Assembly: GCF_000227135.1 (NCBI RefSeq)
Contig: NC_018256.1
Location: forward strand, 3,969 to 67,968
From: Leishmania donovani
Lineage: Eukaryota > Euglenozoa > Kinetoplastea > Trypanosomatida > Trypanosomatidae
DNA: 64,000 nucleotides
Direction: 5' to 3'
In this document: one piece after another, positions 20,405 through 30,100 of the stretch
Layout: each line of letters begins with the position of its first letter
Position numbering within the stretch: position 1 is the first letter of the stretch
Position numbers and translations under genes: made by a program
Notes under the pieces: model-generated
What the model saw: only the letters and a program-made list of their open reading frames with translations
The model's database searches: none
Told to the model about the DNA's origin: nothing

Positions 20405-20779
20405 TCAACGGCAAGTCAAGTGATCGTCGGGTTTGCTTCGCAACACGCCAGCCACAGCAGTCTCACACCTGTAGTAGGACACTGTTCCGGCCAGGTCCAC
20501 AAAGCCGACAAAGCAGCTTACCTCATCTTCCTTGTGTGCCGTCTGCCATGCTTCCACAAGTGCTATCCACTCCGTCAATACTGCCTCGCTGATGTTGTTA
20601 GTGTCGCTTGCCTCGACAGCGATGAAGAGACGCTGCAGTTGAGCGCCGCTGTCGTCGGTCCACGTACTCGAGACGGCGAAGGCGCCATCGGAGACGGGTT
20701 TTACATACTGAGTGGTCCACAGAGGCAGCCGGCTCTGCACATCCGCGTAGAGAGCAGTCAGGAAAGGGCTGTGACTCAT
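20405..20779 (-). CDS. Small protein, possible Sen15-type tRNA-splicing endonuclease subunit
   Basis: A 124-residue protein from the ATG at 20779 (MSHSPFLTALY). The open frame extends to 20968, but the added residues look like translated UTR. The C-terminal half, SCFVGFVDLAGTVSYYRCETAVAGVL (given here in full as 20405-20500 region with key residues VDLAGTVSYYR), resembles the last strands of the Sen15 fold, where eukaryotic sequences read like ALVDDDSTVVYYKLTDGIV. The N-terminal LYADVQSRLPLW fits the Sen15 start. Sen15 is a structural, non-catalytic subunit of the tRNA intron endonuclease. Trypanosomatids need such an enzyme for tRNA-Tyr. The match is short and by eye. It could equally be an unrelated alpha/beta protein. 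Confidence 0.55.
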   Translation of the reverse strand: MSHSPFLTALYADVQSRLPLWTTQYVKPVSDGAFAVSSTWTDDSGAQLQRLFIAVEASDTNNISEAVLTEWIALVEAWQTAHKEDEVSCFVGFVDLAGTVSYYRCETAVAGVLRSKPDDHLTCR

Positions 20780-21408
20780 GCGATGCGCGCCTGTCTGCAG
20801 GGTGAACAGTTCATGCCTCTTAAAGTGAGGGGGGAAGCAAGAGACGAGTAGGGCAACGAAAACTAAGGGGGAGGAGTTGGAAAGGTAGAAACTCGACCAG
20901 TGGGTCTCGCGGGCGGAAGCTTTTGGTGACTGTACTCGCTCCTTCTTGGCAGCAAGACACATCGCCACAAAAAGAAAAAAAGGGAGGAGCTACACTGTCG
21001 GACAGAGAGGCACGGGGAGTGAGAGAGACTTCACTCCTCCGCGCGGCATGCCCCGCACCGCGATGGAATGCCTCGAGTAGGACCTTGAAGGAAAGGGCCA
21101 TCATTCATAATGGGTGCGCTGTTTCTTCTCCCCACCTTTCGCGGGTAGTGTTCAACGGTCTACAGTATTGCACATCGGCATCCTCACACACGAGGAAGAA
21201 GAGAGATTGATGCCTGCAGGGAAAGGCCTCAGCGAGAAGCGGGAATCTAGATGCGTGGTAGGCTCTCGCCGCAGTGCTGGCCGCCGCACAAACCTCTCTT
21301 GTCAACCCTACCAATTCCAATCGCAGTGGAAAAGCAAGGCTCGATGAGGTAGTGTGTGTGTGTGTGTGTGTGTGTGTGTAGCAATGCACTGAAGGCGGTG
21401 CCTGCCCG
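20780..21408. other. Intergenic region with CA microsatellite
   Basis: No gene seen. It includes the microsatellite at 21352-21379 and purine-rich + sequence around 20820-20890 that could serve the Sen15-like gene. Confidence 0.5.
21352..21379. repeat. Dinucleotide microsatellite (GT)14
   Basis: Twenty-eight bases of perfect GT on +, which is CA on the sense strand, starting about 30 nt after the IFT27 stop codon. Likely in the IFT27 3' UTR. Confidence 0.95.
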
Positions 21409-21969
21409 TCACTTGCTTGCGCTGAGCTGTGACAGCTGAGCCAGTCTCTTCTGATACTCCTCCAGGAACATGCGCGAGAGCCTCTCTACGGGCTCTACCG
21501 TGCCCGTGCCGCGCAGTGCAGAGCACTTGAAAAAGGTAAGTTGATTAGCGCGTGCAAAAACCTCCGCTTGGTTGTCCGTGACCTCGGCCTTGTCAGCGAG
21601 GTCCATCTTGTTCCCCACAAGGAAGCCGATCATGTCCTTCTTCGCAGTCCGCGCCTTGGTCACCCACTTTCGACACGACTCGAACGTTGCCTTGTTTGAC
21701 ACGTCATACACGAGAATAAAGGCAGACACGCTCTCTAGATAGTGAGATGTCATGCGATCATACAGCCGCTGCCCCGCCACGTCCAGGAGCGACACCTCGA
21801 CCGTGTTGTCGTCGTCCAGCGCAAACTCTTTTACGACAAAGTCGCACCCCATTGTCATGAGATAGTTCTTGGGGAATACCGTACCGTTGCTATGCACCAT
21901 CTGAACAAATGCCGTTTTGCCGGAAGTCGGCTCACCGACCACGGCGACGCGGAGGCGCAGGAGCACCAT
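21409..21969 (-). CDS. IFT27: IFT27 / RabL4 small GTPase
   Basis: A Rab-like GTPase of 186 residues, a subunit of intraflagellar transport complex B, where it pairs with IFT25 and supports BBSome and retrograde traffic. The P-loop is GEPTSGKT, G3 is DVAGQ, G4 is NKMD, and G5 has SA. The segment after the P-loop (FPKNYLMTMGCDFVVKEF) follows human IFT27 closely (TTG-x-D-x-VVK). There is no C-terminal prenylation cysteine, as expected for IFT27. The start is the ATG at 21969 (MVLLRLRVAVVG). The open frame continues to 22050 but adds residues outside the GTPase fold. Confidence 0.93.
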   Translation of the reverse strand: MVLLRLRVAVVGEPTSGKTAFVQMVHSNGTVFPKNYLMTMGCDFVVKEFALDDDNTVEVSLLDVAGQRLYDRMTSHYLESVSAFILVYDVSNKATFESCRKWVTKARTAKKDMIGFLVGNKMDLADKAEVTDNQAEVFARANQLTFFKCSALRGTGTVEPVERLSRMFLEEYQKRLAQLSQLSASK

Positions 21970-24101
21970 GTGAGCGAATCTGCGCAGAGAGGCGAAGAAG
22001 AGTGCGCGAGTATTCGAAGAGGATCTACGGTGGCCGCCACAGGCGTGCAAACACGTACAAGCTATGCGCAGAAGGATGGGTGTAAGTGAGAATCACGAGG
22101 GCGCCGCTCAGACGAAGAGTCCGGAAAATGAGGACGCCGAAAAGAGCTGCAAAGCGAGGCGACGAGGCAAACACGTCAGCGAAGAGGTTGAGCTTCCTTT
22201 TCCTTCCAAGGCCCGCGGTTCACGCCACAGTCGTCCGTGGCGTCCCTCGCACCAGCACTCGCCCCCGCCAAAACACGCAGGCCAATAGACGAATAGTGTA
22301 CCACCGATGCACAACGAGAGCGTAAGAGATGAGTGAAGAGAGGAAATGGCGAGGAAAGGGCCACACGGCCCTTGCAACTGCGCGCGGTGCCGTGCGTGTG
22401 TATTGCTGCGCATGATTCACCGTTGCTGGTGCGGTTTGCTGCCTACAAGAAGAGCTGTGGCGCAGTGCGCACATGCACACCCGCAGGCAATCGAGCTTAG
22501 AGGAAGATCCGGAAGGATAGGCGAAGAAAAGGAAAGCTGGGCGGGCATCCTGCACTCACACTCTTATGCTTGTGTGTACTAGTGGCCCTGCACGTGAGCT
22601 GGCAACAGAGAACGATGGGCAAACGGGAGCCGAGCTTGACTGCCACCCGCCGCGACACCTCGTCTTGTGTGGAGTCACAGTTTGCGTGCGCACGTTTGTA
22701 TCCGGCGGCATGCACGCAAACACGTGAGCTCAATGACAGGCTCCATGAGACCTCGAGAGATTGTAAGAGCGTGAGAGCTAGCGAGACGCACTGCCACACA
22801 TCAGTGCAATGGCCCATAACTTCACAATAAACTCCCCTCAGTCTGCCTACTCCACCACGAACAGGTCAGGAAGCAGACGCGCACACAACCACAGCGCAAG
22901 TGGCCCTTGTGGCACTGCGGCTATATCTCCGTCGTCTAGGATAAACCGTCCTGCCGCGGAATCGGGCCATGCATCCTGCGGACTCTGCTTGTCTTTCCTC
23001 GTCCCTTCTTCGGGTACGTGCGGCGCGATCGGCGCCAGAAGGAGGCCCGGGTGAATAGCATGTCTCGGTCCAGGCGGGCCGCGTTCAGGCTCCTGCTCGA
23101 GGGCGGAAGCGGCGACGTCAGTCGGGTGGGTAACAGGCGGTGGCCAAGGTACATGCCGGACGACCTCAGGGAGGGGGCTTGGCCAGCCGCAGGCCAGGGC
23201 CCTTTGAGGCCGTGCACCCCGAGGAATCCCATAACCTTGTGTGGGGACTCCATCGCAGTCTGGAGGATCCGATGGTGCAACTGGGGGGGGGGGTCTCGTG
23301 CTGCTTCCGGCATTTATGCCTCATCAGTCCGCCGGTGAGATGCAGAAGAAGCTGCATGCTTCGTGCACATGCACTGGGTCATTGATTGGCGTGGATATAT
23401 TGGCGCCTTTTCCTTCCCCCACTCGTGCTCCTCCGACCTCTAGATGCTTTGTCTGGGTGTGAGACACCGTGCCAGCTGTGCATGGCAGCGCGTGCGCACA
23501 GTGCTCGCATTCCTGCATCCTTGGGCTTGTTTCAGGACGATGATGTTGTCTGGGGAAGGGGCTTGCTATTTTTTTATCTTACATTTCCGTTTGTGCCATT
23601 TTTTTTTGAGGTGGGCGTGTCTGGATGGCTTGCCTGCGTGCGCCGCGACAGGTGGGACGCTGCTATGAGCTTGTGGCACCAAGGGCACTCCGACTTCCCC
23701 TAAGCCCGCACGCCTCTCACAGGCGTGGGCGTGTCAAGCGGAAGGGGATCGCAGAGAGACATGTGCTAGCGCACTCAGATCTCTAGGCTTGACCTCCTAA
23801 AGGGGCACAGTGGGAGAGGCAGCCGTGCACACCCGACAGGTGAGGAGCCGATCCAGTGCGATGGGAGATGCGCGCGTAATCAGCTCATTGCGTACAAGAC
23901 CATTGCGCAAAACGCGGTGTGCTCTGAGCCTCGAACGGTACTCGGTATCGCGGACAGCATATTGGTCACAGCACCCGGTCGGACGCCTCCTAGCATAAGC
24001 ATGCGGAGTTGAAGGCTCTGGCGGGGACTTCACAAGAAAGAGCTAAAGGAGCAAAAAAAAAAGGCCGTAAAACGAACAAGTGCAACGGCGTTGGCATACA
24101 T
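21970..24101. other. Gene-free block between IFT27 and the dynein intermediate chain
   Basis: About 2.1 kb without a convincing gene. The part from about 22900 to 23760 has a different texture from usual intergenic sequence: GC-rich, fewer purine runs, a run of ten Gs at 23283-23292, and several T-runs at 23570-23610. A segment around 23070-23160 shares short strings with the SIDER hallmark region in + orientation (GGTCCAGG, ATGCCGGAC) but is not a clear match. It may be an old, decayed retroposon. Confidence 0.5.
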
Positions 24102-25712
24102 CTACACACGAGACCCGAACAAGTCTAGGATAGCGGTCGAGTCCTGCACCTCCTTCGTGCTGTCACAGGTGGGCTGGCTGGAGCGAAGAGCTGCACGCTC
24201 GAGCTCGGTGACCTGTGACAGTTCTGTGGGTAGGCGCCAAACTTGTACTACGCCGCGCGCATCGCCAGTGGCCAGCCACTCGGCTGCGGTGGAGTTGAAG
24301 GCCACGGTCAGCACTCCTGCTCCGTCGGCCGACACCGCGGCTGTGTACGCTGGCTTGAGCTGGTCCCTCTCGAGATCGTAAACGTGCAAAAGTGACCTAC
24401 GTGAGACCACTGCCACGACTGAGGGCCGGAACGGGCTGAATCGGCCGTCGTACAGATATCCTTTCGTCTCCTCCGACGACTCGAGGGTGAGGAGCGGAGA
24501 GCGCTCGAGGTCCGAGTACAGGCGCGCGCTGCAGTCCGAGGAAGTGGTCAAGAACAGGTGTCGGAAGAAGGGCGAGGCGCTGAGTGACTGCAGTGGGCCA
24601 CAGTGGCTCTCCAGCCAGTCCAGTTCAAGAGGGATGATTGTCGGTGGCGCCTGGGAGTTCGTCTCGATAGGCAGTGGCCATGTGCGACCGCGGCCCACCT
24701 CACCGTTCTCCAGACCCACGAGAAGGACTCCGTCCAACGCGGGGAGGTAACTGCCGCGCTGAGTTTGTACACCGCCATAGGTGAGTGCTGTAATGCCGAC
24801 AGAGAGGTGGCGGCGGCTCCGCACGCTGTACGCGGCGATCGGCTTGGCCAGCTTGTTCGCCGGACTCCACTGGATGATGAGTCCACTCTGGCTCGCTGAG
24901 CACAAAACATACTGATGATGATGCCGGGACTCCTGTGGATTCTTCACCCACTGCAGCACCGTAACTGGCTCGGTGTGCGCAACCTCCGATGCCGAAGAGG
25001 TGTACTTTCCTGGAAAGTTCTCTGTCACGTTTGCAAACACGACAACCTCACCGCTGTAGGTGCCAACGGCCAGCATGCACGGGTCTGTGGGGTGGAAGGC
25101 GATGGAGGTGGCGCCGGTCTCCGTCTCCAGGGTGTTATGCGGACGGCTCTCCCTCAGGTCCGGCCGTGCCAGGTTCCACACACATACGTAGCCCTTCTTG
25201 TAGCACCAGCCCGAGGTCTCCATGAGGCCGTAGGCAGCAGCCACGATGTTACCATGAGTGTTCCACGTCACCCCCAACGCCTCCAAGTTGTCCTCTTGGA
25301 CAGCAGGCGACGTGAGCGTATAGAGAACAGAAAGTGCGGTGTTCTTGCGCGACCAGGCAGGGGAGTAGTGATCGAAGATGCTGCTCGTGGCATTGCGGTG
25401 CAGAACCGCCAGTAACTGGTTCATGGACTCCTCCAGAAAGGTGGAGAGCTTCGCCTTATCGTGGGGAACCCCGTTGTAGACGTACTGCAGTCCCTCTAGG
25501 GTCGCTTGAAACGATCGCCGCTCCGTTCCGATGCCCTTGTCTAGTTGGTCGGACGCCTGGAAGCAGCTGATGTCCGTCTGCGATTCGTGGCTTTTGACCT
25601 TCAGCTTAGACGTCTGTGTTGCGGTGTCTTCGTGTGCGGTTTCTTTCTTCCATTGAGACAGGATAGCCACCTCGCCGGTGACCTGATTCTTGAACTCGCA
25701 GGGGTCCGACAT
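24102..25712 (-). CDS. DIC5: Dynein-2 intermediate chain, WDR34/DIC5-like
   Basis: A WD-repeat protein of 536 residues, probable intermediate chain of the retrograde intraflagellar transport motor. The N-terminus has short ATQT and SQTD motifs of the kind that bind LC8 light chains (ATQTSKLKVKSHESQTD), followed by a low-structure linker. From about residue 150 to the end there are WD40 blades with CVWNLARPD, SIAFHPTDPCMLAVGTYSGEV, YVLCSASQSGLIIQWS, LFLTTSSDCSARLYS and WLATGDARGVVQVWRL. That layout matches WDR34/FAP133 better than WDR60, which has a much longer N-terminus. The ATG at 25712 (MSDPCEF) is chosen. The longer frame to 26162 reads into UTR. Confidence 0.85.
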   Translation of the reverse strand: MSDPCEFKNQVTGEVAILSQWKKETAHEDTATQTSKLKVKSHESQTDISCFQASDQLDKGIGTERRSFQATLEGLQYVYNGVPHDKAKLSTFLEESMNQLLAVLHRNATSSIFDHYSPAWSRKNTALSVLYTLTSPAVQEDNLEALGVTWNTHGNIVAAAYGLMETSGWCYKKGYVCVWNLARPDLRESRPHNTLETETGATSIAFHPTDPCMLAVGTYSGEVVVFANVTENFPGKYTSSASEVAHTEPVTVLQWVKNPQESRHHHQYVLCSASQSGLIIQWSPANKLAKPIAAYSVRSRRHLSVGITALTYGGVQTQRGSYLPALDGVLLVGLENGEVGRGRTWPLPIETNSQAPPTIIPLELDWLESHCGPLQSLSASPFFRHLFLTTSSDCSARLYSDLERSPLLTLESSEETKGYLYDGRFSPFRPSVVAVVSRRSLLHVYDLERDQLKPAYTAAVSADGAGVLTVAFNSTAAEWLATGDARGVVQVWRLPTELSQVTELERAALRSSQPTCDSTKEVQDSTAILDLFGSRV

Positions 25713-27137
25713 GTCGATCCTCCAGCAATGTAGCGCCACAGCAGCAGCGCTGCGGGCGAGTGTACCTTGTTTCGATAAAGTAATGTAGGGGGTGTACCGC
25801 CCTCCCCGCCGGCCCGCCACCGCGTCGAAGGGAAAAGGGCGGAAATAAAGGGTGAGACGCAAAAGAATTGTTGACACATGGAGGCACAGAGACAAAAGAG
25901 AAGATCGAGCGCGCACGGAGGATGACAGAGAATTCCTATGTGAGCCGCTAGCATCGAGCACAGCACCAGCTAAAGCAGCATCGCTCCATCTTCGCTTGCA
26001 CGCCAAGCCGGCAGCAGCTACCACAGGCCATCGTTCAACCGCATAAGAAGGTAGCACTGGCACGGTTAGCCAGCACCGGCTGCTTTCCAGAGCGACTTGT
26101 CTGCGGGCATAGGAATGCACCGGAGCGCGCGCGAGCCGGGACGGGTACGTGATACCACCCAAGCACGCTTCGTCCTTGCCGGGGCAGCGAGTGTCGCGGC
26201 GTGGTTAAGAGGTCGTGTAACGGCAGCGATCACGTTTGAGCGCTCACCTTAACGGCGAAACCACACCTCCGCTGTTATCACCCGTCGTGCGGGAGTTGAG
26301 TTGTCGTGATTAGGACGCACGAAGGTGTGAGAGACACAAAACAACGAAGCCTCAGCAACGAAAAATGGAGGAGAAAACGCCGCGGGCGCGGACGAACAAC
26401 AATCGCAATAACAACACACACGCGGATGTGCAAGGGAGGTAGAGGAAGAGAGTCACAGAAACGAAAAGGTGCGCAAGCAGGAGAGACGAGGGGAAAACAA
26501 ACACAGCTTAGCACAGACATAACACGAAGTGCCTGTCACTGCAGCCCCCGCCGGCAAGACAGAACGCGAATGAAATGGGCGCCAGGCTCCCCTTTCTGTG
26601 CTCGAATGGTGGTCCTTTTTCGTTGTTTGCTAAGCTAGTTGCTGGTGGTCAAAAATACGCTAAAAAAGACACATACACATTGGCTCGCACACAGGCACAC
26701 GGATGGGAATACTCCTGCGGTGCCCGCAGCACAACGGCACCGCGCGTTGAGCAGGGAGTCGGAGTGGTGGATAGAGCCATCTGCTAAGCTCAGGCACAGC
26801 ATGGCCCTTTGAGTGCGAAGCACGCGTCGGAAGAGCCCCCCCCCCGCAAAAAAAAAGAAGAGAAAGAGAGCCGACGTGAGGCTGGAGACAGCGCACGAAA
26901 GAGATGATTTCATCATCAGCGCACGTTTGGGCGCAACAGGTGAAGATGACAAGACGCGCACAGGCGCATCCATTACACGACAGATCGCCTCACGGTTCGT
27001 CCGCGGCCTACGCATGACGATTAGAGGAAAAAAAACATGCAACAAGGGCAATGCGCATCCCCCTCCGCACACACGTCGCGGGCGCCAAAGCAGAAGCCAA
27101 AGCAGGGCGTATACACAGCTTACCGCCGCAGCCCTTT
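25713..27137. other. Intergenic region DIC5 / DOCK
   Basis: No gene seen in 1.4 kb. It holds the DIC5 5' region, purine-rich runs at 26360-26480 and 26840-26880 that are candidate polypyrimidine tracts on the sense strand, and the 3' UTR of the DOCK gene. Confidence 0.5.
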
Positions 27138-30100
27138 CTACATGCCGCTGCTGCTAGCGTGGTCATTCTCGTCGGGATGCTGCATAGCCACCAAACAGCA
27201 CTCGATATCGGTCACCGCCTTCAGCACTAGCGCGTAGTCTTCAGGGTTCTTGGACATGGCCTCCATCTTCTCGCAGGCCTCCAGCTTTGCACGAGCGAGA
27301 GTGCTGAGCGCCCGCACAGCATGAATCACCTCAGGGTGGTCTCCCATGACCGCGATCACCTCCTTCATGTACGCACCGGGCGGCAGCTCCTTTGGTGAGA
27401 GGGCTTTGCGGATTACTGTGATCAAGGCATCGTTGACGGGGGCTTGGTTCATGGCCTCGCGACGGCTGTTCAGCATCTCCTCTGCAGTCTCGAACGGGTT
27501 GAGAACTACCTGATGCGTCTTCGCAATGTCGATGGCCGACGTCGTGGAGGGAAAGGAGCGCTCCAGTTCGTAAGTGTTCACGCTCATGCGCTGCGTCATA
27601 AGGTCCAGCTTGCGACCGTCCGAAACCTCGTCGCGGCTGCCGACGTTCACGGTATTCTCAAAGTAGCTGATGTGCATAGACCGGTCGAAGCCGTCAGGGG
27701 GCACGCGAGTGCCCTTGGCGAAGTACGGCTGCACCTCGCTCACTGTCACAAGGCAATGATTTGGTTGACGGTGCACGGCAGCAACGCGCTTGCGCTTCGA
27801 GTCCGGCTCCGGCAGGGCCGGCAAGGTCTCTGTCAAGTCGTCTGTCAGCAGCACCAGCGATGTGTCAAAGAAGAGCGACTCCACGTACGACCTCGCGTAG
27901 TTCTTGAACTCTTCCAGCGTGGTGGCGGTGGACATCTTGTAGATGCGGCGGATCGGGTTGCCGTTTGGCAGCCCGCGCGGCTTCTCGCCTACCTTACTGT
28001 CGTTCGCGTCCTCATGCAGCTCCTTGCGCGACTTGGGCAAAGTGTGGCGTTCCATGCGTGCCCACAGGAAGAAGTAGCGACTGTTGTGCCGCTTCGACTT
28101 GGGCTCTGCAATGGCGGCACACCAGGTGGACATGGCCATGTGCACCACCGACGATCCTTTGAAGTCGCTGACCGCCATCAGGTACTTGTTCGCAATGTCT
28201 ATTGTCTGCAGCGAGTACTCGTAGTACTGGCCTTTGTCCTGAAACTCGGCCGCCTCCTTCAGCGCCTTCACCTGGCCCTCCATGGAGAAGCACATGTCGT
28301 CGGGGCATGTGTACAGCTCCGACACAATTGCGTACACCGTGTCTGCGGGAAGCAGCGCATCCACCTCGGGTAGGATGCGCACGTAGTCGTGCCAGAACAC
28401 GTGCGAGAGAACCTCAAACGGCATGCGGGCCCCCTTCGAGTCTTTCCCTTTGACAAAGTAGAACACCTCCGTGACGCGGAAGCACAGGGCAGCAATGAAC
28501 ACCAGCACCATGCCAGCCTCCAGGTAGTCGCTGTTTGCCCTGTGTGCGTCGTGCAGGCGGTAGAGCCACTTTAGGGCTTCCTTTAGCGCGTTCTGCCGTA
28601 GGAAGTTTCGAAAGACCTCAAAATACGCCGTCGCCCTCGCTTCCTTGAACTTCATTGAGTCGTCCATCTGCAGACGCAAGACATCGTCGAAGAGGCTGAG
28701 CACCGTCGCCGTCATGGCGGTAAAGTCGCTAGAGAAGCGTGGTGGCTGTTGGTCTGGCACGTTCGACTTCTCCAGCAAGTAGCGCGAGATGGGGAGATTG
28801 CGCTGCACGCTCATAACCTGGCCCTCGACCTTTTGCCTGTACTTCATCTGCGCATCACCGCCAGGCGCGTTCGAGTCGTCCTCGTAGCGAGAGGCGAAGT
28901 CGCACGACGGCGCCGTGTAGTTTGCCTCCTCCACCTTGGCCCTCTCAATCAGCTCGTCAAACTGAAACTCAATGAAGCGCCCAGCAAGGCGCAGGTCCCT
29001 CACGCGCGACTCGGCCACGGAGACGAGCGCGTTGGCAGTCAGCGACCTGATCTTGGACAGAGAGTTCTTCCAGGAGAAGAAGGCCTGACTCATCAGCAGG
29101 AACGTGCAGCTGGCCGAGGAGCGAACATACTGGCAGCAGCTGCTCATGAGACGGAAGGTGAGCAGGACCATGCCGTTCCCCATCCTCGCCTTGCGGCTGA
29201 TGATCTCCGGGAACAGCTTGCACACCACCTCGTGCATCACAGCGGAGCTCATTTGCAGGGATATGGTGGAGTTTCCCAGGTTGAGAACGGACTCCAGCAT
29301 GACAAAGAACGGGAACACGGCGGCGTTAGGGTTGTTGTCGCGCACAGTGCGCAATATACTCGGAATCTCGTTCAAGAAGAGGCTGCACATTTGCGTTCCG
29401 ATTGCAGTCACAAAGGTTGTGCTGCGCGCCTCCCACGCCCGCCTCTCCTCCACCTCCTCGTTTGCCGCGTCCTTTGCAACGCCCGCGACGGGGCCGGCGG
29501 CACTCGAGGAAGCGGGGGCGGCGGTGTAGCGGAAGGTCGACTGCGACTCTGCCACAATCTGCATCATGCCAGCGATCACCTTTCCGTCCACCTCTTCCTG
29601 CAGCCATTGCCGGAACGTGCTGCGGGGCGTGTAGTAGAGAATCCACAAGCATGTCATGGACAGCTGCTGCTTGTCACGCTGAAACACCTCAATCGGTATC
29701 TTGTCGTTAGGCTGCGTAATGGCCTTCCAGTGCGGGCCTAGGTTGCGCACCAGGGCGAACAGCTGTGCCGCGATGCAGGTGAGATTCTCGCTGGGAGTGC
29801 TTGAGTCGTTGGCGAGGCGACGCAGAAATGAGTACAGCACGTCGGTGGCGATCGATCGCGTCACGCGGTTCGGGTTGATCATGAGAATGGTGAACGAGTG
29901 AACAACAATGCGCGTGAGGAAGACGGGGCGGGCCGCTCCGGCGGAGGGCAGCAGCAGGTAAATCGCATCTGGGTCCTCCAGCACGTACTTGAGGAAGTTG
30001 GTGAGGCTCTCAAAGTTGCCGTCCTCCTCGAAGTAAGCAGCGATGCGCTCGTAGATCATCAGCACGCGGCCACGGTCGGCGTAGTGCATCAGGCTGCGCA

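Noticed and set aside
23693..23840. Short strings shared with SIDER2 (gacttcccc, cagccgtgcacac)
   Set aside because: They occur in the opposite order from the real element and are too short to count as an insertion.
27444..28373. Long + strand open frame (309 codons) opposite the DOCK gene
   Set aside because: It is the antisense shadow of the DHR-2 coding region in GC-rich DNA and has no domain of its own. Similar shadows at 5288-5962, 28749-29741, 30684-31250 and 31884-32669 were dropped for the same reason.
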